Shown: positions 23,057 to 34,686 of the stretch, one piece after another
Layout of the letters: every line of letters begins with the position of its first letter
Numbering within the stretch: the stretch's first letter is position 1
The notes under the pieces: generated by a model
What the model saw: the letters and a program-made list of their open reading frames with translations, nothing else
Databases searched by the model: none
Told to the model about the DNA's origin: nothing
DNA from: Klebsormidium nitens
Taxonomy: Eukaryota > Streptophyta > Klebsormidiophyceae > Klebsormidiales > Klebsormidiaceae
Length of the DNA stretch: 64,000 nucleotides
Reading direction: 5' to 3'
Assembly (NCBI GenBank): GCA_000708835.1
Contig: DF236989.1
Coordinates: 1 to 64,000 of the forward strand
Position numbers and translations under genes: made by a program

Positions 23057-24626
23057 ATGGCAGGGTCGGAGGGTGCGCTGGCGGCCCCTCAAGCGTCCGG
23101 GGAAGGCTTGGCTCAAGACCGCAGCAAGAGTGGCACAGTACAAGCTGGTAAGCAACTGCGATGCACTCATACCTGCTTCTGCGTTGTAATCTTTGGTGAA
23201 CGAGAAGGTACAGAACCAGAAGATCTGAGGAGACTCTTGCGCTACTCTGCTCTGGTTCCGCTCTGGTTCTTAACCGTACAAAGCATTATGAGTTGGGTCG
23301 CAATTGATGGTGGTGGTGCAATTGTGTGTCGCAAGATGCTCTGTATGTTTGTGTTATGCAAACAGGATCTGGCCTTTCAGAGAGAGAAAGGAAGAGTACA
23401 AAAAATCCGAGGAGAGGCTTGCGCTACTCCGCTCTGGTTCTCATATGTCTAAAAGATTGTGAGTTTGATTGCGATTGATGGTGGTGGTGCAAATTCTTTC
23501 CGTAAGATGCCTTGTATGTTTGTATAGACATGAACTGACCCAAAGCAAACCATTTTTGAACCAGAATATCTGATTGGATATCATAAGCCCTCAACATTTG
23601 CAGACCCTGTATCTGCCTGATCAAATCAGAGCTTCTCCAGCAGCGGTCAATTCGCAGTGGTCACAACATCTCATTTTGGGCGAGTTTGCAAAAGTCTCCA
23701 ATTTATGTTCGATGCTTCTATATCTGCACCCTGTCCCGTGTTGCTCACAAGAAGATCTGCTGTTAAGTGTCCTGATGAGGGTAAAAGAAACGAGCCTGTT
23801 TTGAGTCAATTGTTGATCGGTGCTTCTTGTTCGTTCTTCGTTTCTTTCATTGCCACGCAAGGCTCCAATACATCTGGCATCAGTGGACCATGAGTGAGCG
23901 AGGCTTCAAAATTGCAAAAGTTCATGCGAACCTGGTTATTGCTGTTGCAGCTACCGGAAGAACAAGGAGGGTTTCGCCAACATCGTTCTTGCCTCGATCA
24001 AAACTTCATCTCCAGGAACTTATTAATTCACGATCTGCTAAAAAAATCAACACATACATCTGCTACGTTGACTCGAACACGCGTTTGCAAGCGCTTGGCG
24101 AGCTGCCATATGGTATTGACTTCAAGAAGCAGGCATCCAAGCTTTTTCGTGTCATCCAATTGCTGTCGGTCCCTTCCTTGTAAACCTGGTTATTGTCATT
24201 GCAGAGGCTCCCAAGAAGAAAATCTGCTGCGCTTGCCCTAACACGAAGAGGCTACGAGATGAGTGCATAGCGCTCAACGGGCCAGACTCTGCGGAGTGCC
24301 TTGTGCTGATAGAAGCCCACAAAGTCTGCTTAAGATCGGAAGGTTTCAAGGTAAGTTCTTTGAAAGAAGAACCCATCTTCCACTTCGTCGGGAGCATATT
24401 TGGCTCCGTTTTTCCATGGAACTGATTCCGCTATTCCCTTTTTGCACCACCTGCCCAACTGAGTCCTCCTGTTCGTTGCCTTCCTCGAGTTCGAAATAAT
24501 GCTGTGCCCGTTTACCACCTGGCCTCTCCTCTCGGTCAATAGCTCTTGCGGTTCAAGCACTCCAATCTGTTGAAGAAGTGGAGAAAGCAAACTGAAAATC
24601 CGTTTGTATCCACCTTGCAGGTATAG
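23057..24626 (+). CDS. COX17: Cytochrome c oxidase copper chaperone
   Basis: Three exons (23057-23147, 24205-24350, 24621-24626) encode 80 aa. The core KKKICCACPNTKRLRDEC carries the CCxC copper motif. It continues with AEC, IEAHKVCLRSEGFKV, the twin Cys-x9-Cys coiled-coil-helix fold of COX17. The protein carries Cu(I) in the mitochondrial intermembrane space to SCO and COX11 for assembly of complex IV, and is imported by the MIA40 relay. Exon 2 ends TTCAAG|GTAAGT. Exon 3 adds only GTA TAG, so the last residue and the stop come from a separate exon, giving the ending GFKV. The first 30 residues (GSEGALAAPQASGEG) are a variable, acidic and flexible tail. Intron 1 (1057 bp) contains internal repeats and a duplicate of its own acceptor. 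Confidence 0.93.
23219..23528. repeat. Diverged direct repeat in COX17 intron 1
   Basis: Units at about 23219-23358 and 23405-23528 share GCGCTACTCYGCTCTGGTTC, GCRATTGATGGTGGTGGTGC and RTAAGATGCYYTGTATGTTTG-like blocks in the same order and orientation. Confidence 0.75.
23929..23953 (+). repeat. Second copy of the COX17 intron 1 acceptor
   Basis: GAACCTGGTTATTGCTGTTGCAG matches the true acceptor region at 24183-24204 (AAACCTGGTTATTGTCATTGCAG) with three changes. What follows is not exon-like, so this looks like a pseudo-acceptor left by local duplication. Confidence 0.65.
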
Positions 24627-27600
24627 TGATGGAGCCAGTTTTGTCAGAATTTTGATCTAGCTAACAACAACATAAGTCCAGTAGGAAACAGAACCTGCAA
24701 ATTTAACTGAGTCTTTAACCTTGCTGCGTACATAATGACGTGACTTTGTGCCTGCCATCATAGTCGGGGTTTCTGGCCAGAGCTTCTGACCGGGAGGATA
24801 CAAGTTGAATGGTTCTTTCTGATATCGTTTGAAGCACGCAATAAGCAGGAGTCAAAAACTAGTCCCATATCGTCGAGGTACATTCTCATCTTGATCGCTC
24901 GTATTTTTCAGCATTTTTTGAAGATGTGGCCTTACTTGAGTTCGAGTGTGGTGTTAGAGCCTGAGCGTGTGGCGCTAATGTCACAAAGACAATCAGCGAA
25001 AGTAGTTTCATTGTAGTCTTTGAAGTGCTATCCACATTGGATTGCAACCTCAGGGGAGGACTGACAGGACATAATATGGCCACAAGGCTGTACGTTCAGT
25101 TTCTTATAGAGGCGTTTTGATCCAAAAGCTGCCGCCTATGTGTGCCACATTGAAGCTCAAACTATGCAGTAAGCAGGCTATTCCATGTTAGTCAGTGTCC
25201 ACTGCGGAGTTGCCAATGCAGACTCACCAACTATAACAGGCTGGATCAGCTTAATTGCGTGAGTCATGCACGCGCTTGAATTAGGTTTGCTATAGATTTA
25301 TAACGTCCGGGCGGCCAAGGACGTTACATAGATTAGTGTCCCATCATTGGCATCTGGCGCAGTCATGTCGAATAGTCATGAAAGGCCATCCTTGTGGATG
25401 GCGATCATTGATTCCAACTCTGGCAGGCTCTTTATATGCATCAATTGACGCGATCGCTCATGCAAGTGCAAGTGCTCAAGTGCCGCTGAAGTCGACTGAT
25501 TGAGCAACATAGCAATTGTGCATGGTGGGTATATGCATGATGGCCCCCAGCCGGCTACGGGCCCTAGCTGCCTGGGGCCGGGGTATTATTGCGATATTGT
25601 GACAGGTGACCGGCCCGCTTTTAGCAGATCGATGGGTAGGCAAATCTGGGTACCCATCAGGCCCAAAGCCACGGTCACTGCAATAAATGGTCCCGATTGA
25701 TGCATCGGATACCGCAGCTGAGCTACCTGCTAACAGATTATCAGCTCACTTCTCGCATATCATGCATTGCATGTCTGCAAAAAGGGGTTAGTCACTTCTT
25801 CGTGTCTGACGATTGTATGACACCATATGTCAGGCTTAAGTGCCGGGGTCCGACTTCGCTGCAATACTGAGCACCGCTGCTGTGTACACGTATAGGCACA
25901 CTTCCACATTGCCCGTATTTCATTCCCCTCGTTGGTGTCTGCTCAGAGCAAGCAAAACGCACTTTAGCTACCAGGAGCAATAGTAGCAGTCCAAGAACCT
26001 CGTAAAGAAGTTGCGCAGTAACGCAGTAACAAAGGAATAAAGATCGCTACCAGTAGCGGAGGCGCCAAGAAATGGTCTGGTTTCCCAACCGTTTAAAGGG
26101 ATGTTGCCCTCATCAGTGGCACACGAAAGGATGAAGAGCTTTGGTGAGACGTTGAACACGACCTGCATTGGGGGCGTAATTTTAGAGGATGATTTGTGGC
26201 TAAAGTATGAAAAGTAGGCAGCCGCTGGAATCTAACCGTTCACTTATCTTTCAGAAGTCGGTTCAGAGGCAGAATCGTATATTGCCTTCCCTCTTTCCGC
26301 ATTGGCTCCGTTTACCATACAAATCATTGCACCGCAGATATATAGACTTATTTCGAAGGTGTTCAATCAAAGTGAAACGAACTCGAGGTTGCAGGGGAGT
26401 TTGTAGCACGCTCCATTTCGTACTACGAACAAATGGGCCAGCCCTGGATCTATGAACCCGTGTCCGTCACTCTCCCTCGCTATGGGCTCTCTCAGTTTCC
26501 CGACCTGGCTGCACTCACACGGATGCTAAAATCAGCACTTCGCTAATTATTCAGAGAAGAACTGACGTCGTCGGACTGAAGACCTCCTTGCTCACTAGAG
26601 GAACCGAAGCGGGACGCTTCTACTCACAGATTTCTGTAACATCCGAACTGAATTAGATCCATACACCTGAGACTTCGATCATTTCTCGACACTCTTCAAA
26701 ATCCTATCTCCGTTCTCATTCATGTGGCCTCGGTGCACGAAATTTTCATAGATCTCCCGATCCACTAACCTCAATACCGGCTCACCGAAAAGTGGAATTG
26801 AAATAAACAAATTATGGAATTATTGCACTTCGCTAGAAACCGAAGGTCCACTTCATGACCAGATGCACAGCTCACGCAACACCTTGGGATGAACGATGGG
26901 TGGCACTTTGGAAATAGCAGTTCGACTCCTGGAATCTGACTAAATGGCACACACTGTCTGAAGCGGACCGCAAAATTCAGAATTTTGATCTGCTCGGTAG
27001 AAACATATTCGTTGACGACGAGAGTCACCTTAGCCCTATTATACCACGTCCTATCGGCACTTGCAAACCAGACGGGCGCCGTTGACACCACTTATTGAGG
27101 ATAAGTGTGGCTCCGTAAACCTTCAGTGCTCTCAACGGGAACGTAATTGGCGGCAGAGTGCATTTGATAATCATTGACGGGTTTCAGGCTAGGGGCCGTG
27201 GAAATCTATTTGTGTTCCAGTCCCATTTGCCTTCCCTGATACTAGGCGTTTAGGCGGGCCACATGAATTGACGTCGATCAGACCGGCCCTGCATCACGGG
27301 CCGCTTGCAGGCGCGGGCCAATATATGGGCGAACAGCTGAACAGTGACATGGTTTGCATTTTGAAACACTTTAATTGCTGATCAGCTGCACCATTGCGTT
27401 GCCAGTGGCTTGATCAGAACCACTGCGGTCATCAGATCCCCGAAGATGCACTGATGTCGGATTCCAGTCAATTTTTCGCGGCAAGTTGGCAAAGCAGCGG
27501 GGGTGCGCTGAGCTGGTTCTGGGGGCGGCGCCCCGAGACCAGGTGTACAACTGGCTCGGAATCGGTTTGGGCCAACCGGGCGACGTTTTCCCGCTTTGGG

Positions 27601-30067
27601 AGACCCTGACCCGACTTGGCGGACCGCACCCCGGGCAAGCTTAGTAATCCTTCAGGCCGAGCGGGCAGGGTACTCACTTAAAAGGAAATCTGAATCAAGT
27701 GAACCAGAGGGTATCAAGCAAGACAGAGTCCGAGTGAGAGCTTGTATGGTCAGCGCAAAAAGAACAGTTGATTACCCATTGCGATCAGCAAAAGTACCGT
27801 GACCAGAAAATGTCTCTCACCGCAATCTGGCAACCTACTATCTCGAGCAATTGAAAGGGAAGTTTCTACATCACAGTACTAAGTAATCTTGTGTTGAAGC
27901 GGCAATGACCTAAGTACTTTTGCAAGCAGTGACTTCTACCTACTTCTAGCCAGCTCGCGCTGGATTTGATTGTAGTCACAATCGTTTTTTTGGCTTCCGA
28001 TTCCTCTGCTTTATCACGCGACCATACCGGTATTAGCATTCATCGGACTTCGCCCATCATGGTTAGGCGCAGTGCCTTGAAACCTAGTTATGTTTCCTGC
28101 AGACATGGGTGACTTACCTACTTCTTGGCAACAGATCTAACCCGGGTCGCTTGTGAATACGTCATCTGAGCATGTCGAAGAAAGGCCGCTGCCCCGCCTC
28201 GACTAGGCACGTCGTACCTGGTCCCGCCACCTGGCAGGCGCTGAGGCGCTGCGTTGGACGCGGCGCTTACCTCGGCTCGCACACCAGTTTGCAACGTACT
28301 ATGATCATAATACTGGTACGACGGCACTACACATCTGAGGTAGGTACTACGGTACAAACCTCATAGGATTCGCATCCATTAAGGGGTATCGTCCTGTAGA
28401 GATTCCGCTCATGTAGTCCATGCAAGTCATGCAGTGCAGATCATAGAGAAGTCGATGCAAAAGTTTCAGCTGATCAGATGATGAGATGCATCATGATCAG
28501 TTTTACTGGACAGCTGAAGTTTTACCGGAGCACTGTCCTTGCACTGACCTCGCACCGTCGCGAGCTGTTGACTTTCAGCTGGCCGAAGACACAGCTGTGT
28601 ACACTGTGCAGTGTGGACCTGTCCACAAGTTGAACGTACGGTAGGTAATTGCACCTTGCCGTATCACAACAGTATCAAGTGTTTTCCTGATTCCTGATTT
28701 CTGACGCAAACCGGTAGGATCTGGGTACCATCCAACTTCATGCAGCCTGCAGGGATGCTGAGGGCGCAGGCTGCAGCACAGGCAATGATTGTTCCGGCTC
28801 GGTACGACCGCTCCGGAGTCCGGATAAGACCGGACTCAGACCGAGTCTGCATGGCCACGCGGGCCACGGCGAGAGCCGCGGGGGAGTACGCGGCGACCTC
28901 AAGACATGGACGCCGAGTACCGTGTCGCTACTTCTAGTATGTCGTCATAGGCACAGCGACCAACATAACTATGTCCCGTACAGGTTTCTACTGTTCGGAC
29001 TGAGACTTCGACGTCGGCGGACTACGGAGTCCGGACTCTAGTAGAGTCTCTACCACAAGTTACAACGTAATAATGATAATGTATCTCAGGCTCACTGCTC
29101 AGCCTCACACAATGTCCTACAACTCCCCTTTTGTATGCGGCTTGTCGTATCCTGTTTCCTGAGTCAGTATTCATGATTCATCACGTCAATATCGACATCC
29201 TATCACAGTAGTACTACTAGTACTACCTGCTCGGGACTAGCCGCATAAATTACTAGCTAGATTCCGCATGCAGACTTAGATTCCGCAGGCTTAGGTAGTC
29301 TTATGGTTTCTATAGTCCTGCAGTAGGTCAAAGATAGTCTATACCTAGTAGGTACTACGGTAACCTGCATTGTTCCTGTAGGTTCAGGAAGTCCATGAAG
29401 AAGGCCGCCCGCCAACGTCGTCTTCTCAGGATTGATACTAGTGCATGATAATATTGTGCCGTATATAGTGCACCTTAATGTTTTGCTCCGTTCACCATCT
29501 TTCATTTTGCGAACCTTCTTCTCATACACTCTTCCAGCTCTTCTTTCAAGAGAGAGTCCCCCCTTGCATCACTGCAAACACCGGCGCTGAAGTATCACAG
29601 GGCTGTAAGCTCCCAGCATTCGAGCTCTGACCTCCCTGTTTTGCGGGTGTTGTGCTGGCTGTTTCTACAAGAACGCGCTATAGTCGAAGGTGAGTAAACC
29701 GCCGCTGAATGTGGCTCTTGTAAGCGTTACTGAGGCTCGTCTTGAACTCAGTCACCTAAAGGTCTTGTCCTGCTTGACCGCTGTTCTTGTAGCAAAGCTT
29801 GCATGAGATTGCTGGTCCTGTTTACGCTTTATTGCTCAAGCTCTATATACCCTTCATGTGGAGCTTCAGTCCTGAAGGCAAGTTTTGCTCTAACGTGCCT
29901 CTTAGCAGCCTTCCACTTTCCACAATTGTTTTCTATTTCGCTCAATATTTAGTAACTATTGCTGCTTTCTACAGTAGACTTCCAACGGCCTAATCATCTG
30001 TTAGCCTCGACAACTTTGCAGATAGCAACACTTCAGGATCAGCTGGTCATCAGAGCACCGTCCGACC
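24627..30067. other. Large gene-poor region
   Basis: No gene model could be built across 5.4 kb. A 41-codon minus-strand frame at 25011-24886 starts with a signal-peptide-like segment, and an open 106-codon minus-strand frame lies at 27091-26771; both lack splice or homology support. From 28.1 to 29.3 kb the DNA contains GGAGTCCGGACTC-like palindromes and GTACTAC words, suggesting decayed repeats. The last 400 bp should include the 5' untranslated region of the secreted-protein gene. Confidence 0.5.
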
Positions 30068-31570
30068 ATGGCTTCTCAAAGAGCATTTGTGCAAGCCCTT
30101 GTGCTTGGAGCACTTCTATTCTTCACTGGCCCTGCCGCCGCAGCTCGCGCCTTGGAGGACGGTGAGCCCGGCCGCAAAGTTTTTTGAAGCAGAAAAGTGC
30201 CAAGGCATCTGGCCCGGCTGCTCTGCACTAATTCGGACCTGATGTGTCAGACCCTAGCAAAATGAGGTCAGGCGAAATCAAACCTAGCTACCTTCGTTCT
30301 TTGTTCAATTGATTCATTGGCGCCAGCTTGTAGCGCACGTTGCCTTTGGCCTCTCATCCGCTTGGCTTGTTGGATCTCACGCCACTGACCCAAAGAACTT
30401 GACGGGGAAAGGGGCAATGCGAGCATCCAATGAGCTGAAACTAGTTCCATGACCTAAGCATACGCCGGAGTTGGATGCTCAGCAACAAGTTCTGGTGTGC
30501 TGCTGTACAGAGAGTTTTGGGTGGGCCCCAGACCTGACTCTTAGCTTACTGGACAGCCTGTAATCGGGCTTCGACATACTTCTAAGCTAGCTAGTTACCG
30601 CCCAAGTTTTTGTTACTGGACATATCACCACTTTCTGACTGTCTGACCACTTTCTGTAGAACCAGCCCGGAACCATCCTTGGTTAAGGACCAAACCCTCC
30701 TGTGCTGCATCGAAGGGAATCTCAGCTTGTAGTCTTGTACTGCAGACGGTTCTGCTGAGCTCAAGGAGGACGCATTCCAGCCCCTCTTTTCCATCACCTC
30801 CGAAAACGAGGTTCCGGAAGAAGACATCGCGGTCTCAGCTTCCAACTCGAACTTTGTCGCAAATGGAGGCAGCCAGAGCGTGTGCCAGACCATCTGCAAG
30901 AACGAGGTGGGCTGAACGCTTCTGCAGCATTCAACTTTGTGCTGGACAAAGGCGCCATGTCTTTATGTCTCTGTGCTTTCTGCACCCATTGTTGCTGACA
31001 TCCTTGGCTGCTCATTCTGGTTCTTGAGTTCTAAACTTCAGGAGATCTAAAGACCTTATTGATGACCAAACCAGGTGGTCTTATGGCCCTAAGCAAAGCC
31101 TACTTGCATACAACGGAAATTTATTCCAGGCTGCTACTGCTGCTCTATCATAGGACGTCAGCTCTCTTATACGCTTGTGGGGGAATCGTCCTGCCCCTCC
31201 GACTTCCAATCCTTCCGTTTCTTTGTTCTAGGGGGATACGCTTTAGCCGGAAGGTCTACAAAAATTTGCGTGTTCTCCCCTTGTCCAGGTAAAAGTAAAC
31301 TTCTTTTCCGAGGCGACTGGCTACAAGAGCAGCCTCGACTTCGACTTCTTCTACAGCCCAGGCGGCGAAAAGTGCTCAAACGACGGCATTTGGTGCGTCA
31401 GGCTCCGCAGCTTTGACGGGGGCGCCGCAAAGGTTTCCGCCCAATTCCGGTACGGCGGCAGGACCTCCTCCTGGGTGACCCTGCGAGGCAAGGCGAAGTG
31501 TGGCTCCACCGGAACGCCCCAACGCGAAACCTGCCGTGCGACCTTCAAAGACGCCTTTTTCAACTTCTGA
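30068..31570 (+). CDS. Secreted six-cysteine protein of unknown family
   Basis: Three exons (30068-30161, 30746-30906, 31289-31570) give 178 aa. The N-terminus is a textbook signal peptide: basic MASQR, a hydrophobic core (ALVLGALLFFTGPAAA) and small residues at the cleavage site before RALED. The mature part has six cysteines: VCQTIC, KCSNDGIWC, KC and TC, enough for three disulfides. Its C-terminal half alternates hydrophobic and aromatic residues (SLDFDFFYSPGG, FDGGAAKVSAQFRYGG) and looks beta-rich. The first mature segment is acidic. I do not recognise the family; it may be an apoplastic or cell-wall protein. Splice phases are 1 and 0 and all fit. The final exon starts at TTGTCCAG|GTAAAAG. 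Confidence 0.7.
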
Positions 31571-32587
31571 GCGCCATTTCACTGGACAAACGTCATTTTG
31601 TGCTCTATTTTAGTTTTTCCAAAGTTTTCGTTTGATGGACACCCACATAGTACGTTAGTTCTTGGAGGTTGTGCTTGGGGTGACTTCTGATTGGCCGTAA
31701 AGCGCAGAGACAGGGACGTTAGGCACTTATGATGAAGCCACTTGAGCACCCCATGGTCCTCTACGAGTCTTTCACGCAACTCGATAGAATATCACTAGCA
31801 TCTGCCAGATAAGCCCGTAAAGACTGAGAGGATTCCACACAGGGAGGGCAACAAAGAATGGTCGCCCTCGCTAAACACACGGTAGATCGGCAACTTGCAC
31901 TGTTATTTCAAAAACATGGATTTATAGTGAGCTTGAAAAATGATATAGTGATCTTGAAAATTGATAGCTCATGGCCAGATGTCTTGGATGTGTTGTTCGG
32001 ACTCTCAACTTGATCGGCGGCCGGCCATAGTCTGCAGTCACAGCGTCTGTTGATTGTACTGCTTGGACGCTTTGAAACAGACGTGTATAATCCGATCAAA
32101 CTGTGTGCTAGTTTTGTGCCTACCGTGTTTATATGGTTGAATGCATATCATTTGCTTGCCCGGCCAACGAGCCTGAGCTATACTAACGATATACCCGGTG
32201 CAGCAAGGCGCCCACAATAGTTGAGCACACCCGCGGCTGAACTGGGCGCTTCGCCAGTGTATATGTTGTAGAAGAAACTCTGCACATAGAGCTTTTGCAT
32301 CCTATCATGGTACTGCATGTGGCCCGGCGGCGGCCTTGCGCATGCATGTGGATGATATATCGATAGTGACGGTCACGCTGCGGGGACACGCAATATTTTG
32401 CGTGGGCCGTCACATGGCGACTAGCTAGCACATGCACATGCGTAAGAAGCCTTAGTGCGACGAGCCCATGCGCGCCTGAGACATCGAGTTTGACTTTGAA
32501 GTGGGCAGCCGTACATGATGATCATGTTCGACCGGCGACGGTCGCAAGTTGGGCCCGTTACGGTGCATTGGGCCTGGTTTCGAAGTT

Positions 32588-33731
32588 CAGACTCCATAGC
32601 GTTCTAGAAGTAGCGCGCGACCATGCCCCTAACTCGGAGGCCGTAGAAGCCACCACTCCAGATCTCAAAAAAGATTGCCGCGCAGGATAAGGTAGTTTCA
32701 GCCGTCAAAAAGTCCATCGACGGTGCAAACGTGCCTCAGCCATACAGCAGGCAGAAAGTAGTGTCAATTGCGGGGCAAAAATGCTCTGCGCGTGCACAGT
32801 GTGGCTGCGCGTGCACAGTGTGCATTTTACCGTACCGCCGCACTAGCAAAATGTTACCGGAGGCCACGCGTCGCATCCATCGACTACCAAATATACCACG
32901 CGGTCCAAACCTGTCAGATTGCGCAGAGGTACCGTACGGTTACGGAGTCCAGCGGACTCCGACTCCAGCCTCTACGGTCAATGTACAACTGATTTGACGT
33001 TGGGCGGTATCCATAGACCGCCGCGCAGAGATCGTGGCGCAACCTAATTGATTGCGCCAATCAGGTTTGCACCCCATTTCGCCAATATTCCGCCCAGAGC
33101 CCCTATTTCGCCAACCCGGCGCAATTCTCACAAGATTCCGCTTATATGTACATAAGATAGCAGTTTGGTGACCAAAGTTGGTCAAAATCAGACCGAGAAC
33201 AGTCGATATCGCGGTTTTGGCTCGGGGAATCGACTTCGGAGGTTCTGCATATTGCGTTCATAGATTTGTATAAGGAAGGGGTAGGTTGCAGCATAAGCGG
33301 CAAGCTGAAGGCCCTCGTATTTCGCCAATTTCGCCGAATTGCGCCAATTAGTGCATTTTGAATTAGGGTTAGTGCATAGTGGGTTTGCATTTCGCCACGA
33401 TCTCTGCCGCCGCGCGAAAACTCGTAGAGGCCGCGCCGATTACAAATTGTTGCCAGTGACTCGACTCGGCCGGTCGCGACTCGCACGGTGGAACATTCAC
33501 CGGGGGTAGACTCTGAGTGTCACAGGTATATGAAGTTACGGGCGGACATAGTGGTCGGGAGCAATTTGATTTCCCGGTCCTTGTGTTTGGAGCTCAGCTG
33601 CCCCTAACACTGCCGCCGAACCTTATCCTGCGAACGAATCTTATCCCAAGTCCCCGACCACTTCTCCATCAAGCAACCGGGCTGAGTTAGGGGCATGGTC
33701 GCAAGCTACTTCTAGAACGCTATGAGAGCTG
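32588..33731. mobile_element. Putative non-autonomous DNA transposon with terminal inverted repeats
   Basis: The left end (32588-32640) and right end (33678-33731) are inverted copies of about 52 bp. They share CATAGCGTTCTAGAAGTAGC and GCGACCATGCCCCTAACTC. A second inverted pair further in (CGCAGGATAAGGT) extends the symmetry. The 1.1-kb interior has no transposase frame. No convincing target-site duplication was found, so the exact ends are uncertain. Confidence 0.65.
33013..33420. repeat. Nested inverted repeat inside the 32.6-33.7 kb element
   Basis: CAGAGATCGTGGCG next to a CCGCCGCGC block occurs at 33013-33035, and its inverse occurs at 33395-33420. TTTGC and GCGCCAAT words repeat in between. 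It may be a second, smaller element inserted in the first. Confidence 0.5.
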
Positions 33732-34329
33732 TTCACTGAACATTGTTCACAGTGCATGATCTAGAGCTTTTCTTCTCACAAGTTGGGCCCTATTCATTCT
33801 TGCATGCTGAGGTGTGCATGTTGTGACCGCGCGGCCCAAAACAATTGAACGAACTGCACCGAGCTCAGATTCCCAGGAAAGATCTGCACATCAATCATGG
33901 TGCACAGATTTCCGTTGGCAGATTAAGCACTCACTGCTGTACATTCGGGCCTTCTAGGGTACTACTTTTAGCACACAATTGGCCCACGAAAAGTCTACGC
34001 GGCTCAACTAATTGAAAGCGAATCTGTTGATGTCAACCCTATCAGAGATACACAACTCTCACTACGCTCGTGGAACTCTCTGCGCACTATCGTTTACAAT
34101 CAAAGGCTAAAACTCGACATAAGCATAAAGTTCTCTACCCCAAGCAATAAATGTTTGGACCGGCTTGTTTCACGATGTAAGCTCTTCCTGGCTCATGTCT
34201 ACGTTACAAATCTGAATCTACAAAACGGCATGTTTTGTCTCCGATACCTCCAGCCTTCACCTACGACTACCTAATTCTCGCTACTGCACATGTAACGTTT
34301 CCCCAACGAAAGCCCGTCCAGAACCCACT

Positions 34330-34655
34330 TCCCCTGCCTAGGTCTGCTTCCCCCTAGAATTGGCTAATCCCCCGTCGGCTTCCCGAGTGACTAGCTTGTC
34401 TCTAGGCTGGTTCCTGCGTAATGAGCTAGTTCTCGGACTGCTTCCTTAGTACTGGCTAAGTTCCGGTCTACTTCCCCCATAAATGACTCGCTAGTCCCTC
34501 CCCCATGACTAGGTGAATTTCTTCGCGACTATTCATCCCCGTGACCGGCTAATGCCAATTGTGTTCCCCCTACAATAACCCGTTGACCCCCAAACTGCTT
34601 TCCCCATAACGACTCGCTAGTCTCCCGTTTGCTTCCCCTTACAATTGGCTAGTCC
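34330..34655. repeat. Degenerate tandem repeat, about 45-50 bp period
   Basis: Words such as GCTAGTC, GGTCTACTTCCCCC, GTTTGCTTCCCC and AATTGGCTA recur in the same order at roughly 45-50 bp steps, ending just beyond the stop codon of the pyruvate-kinase-like gene. Confidence 0.6.
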
Positions 34656-34686
34656 GTGGCCTGCGGCCCGTTTCCTCCCGCCCCGG

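Larger units (their letters stand above)
31571..34686. other. Intergenic region with inverted-repeat element and tandem repeats
   Basis: This lies between the 3' ends of the secreted-protein gene and the pyruvate-kinase-like gene. It holds the element at 32588-33731 and a degenerate tandem array at 34330-34655. The rest shows no gene. Confidence 0.5.

Noticed and set aside
22931-23452. 173-codon plus-strand frame overlapping COX17 exon 1
   Set aside because: Exon 1 of COX17 uses the same frame from 23057 and then splices at 23147; the rest is intron containing a repeat.
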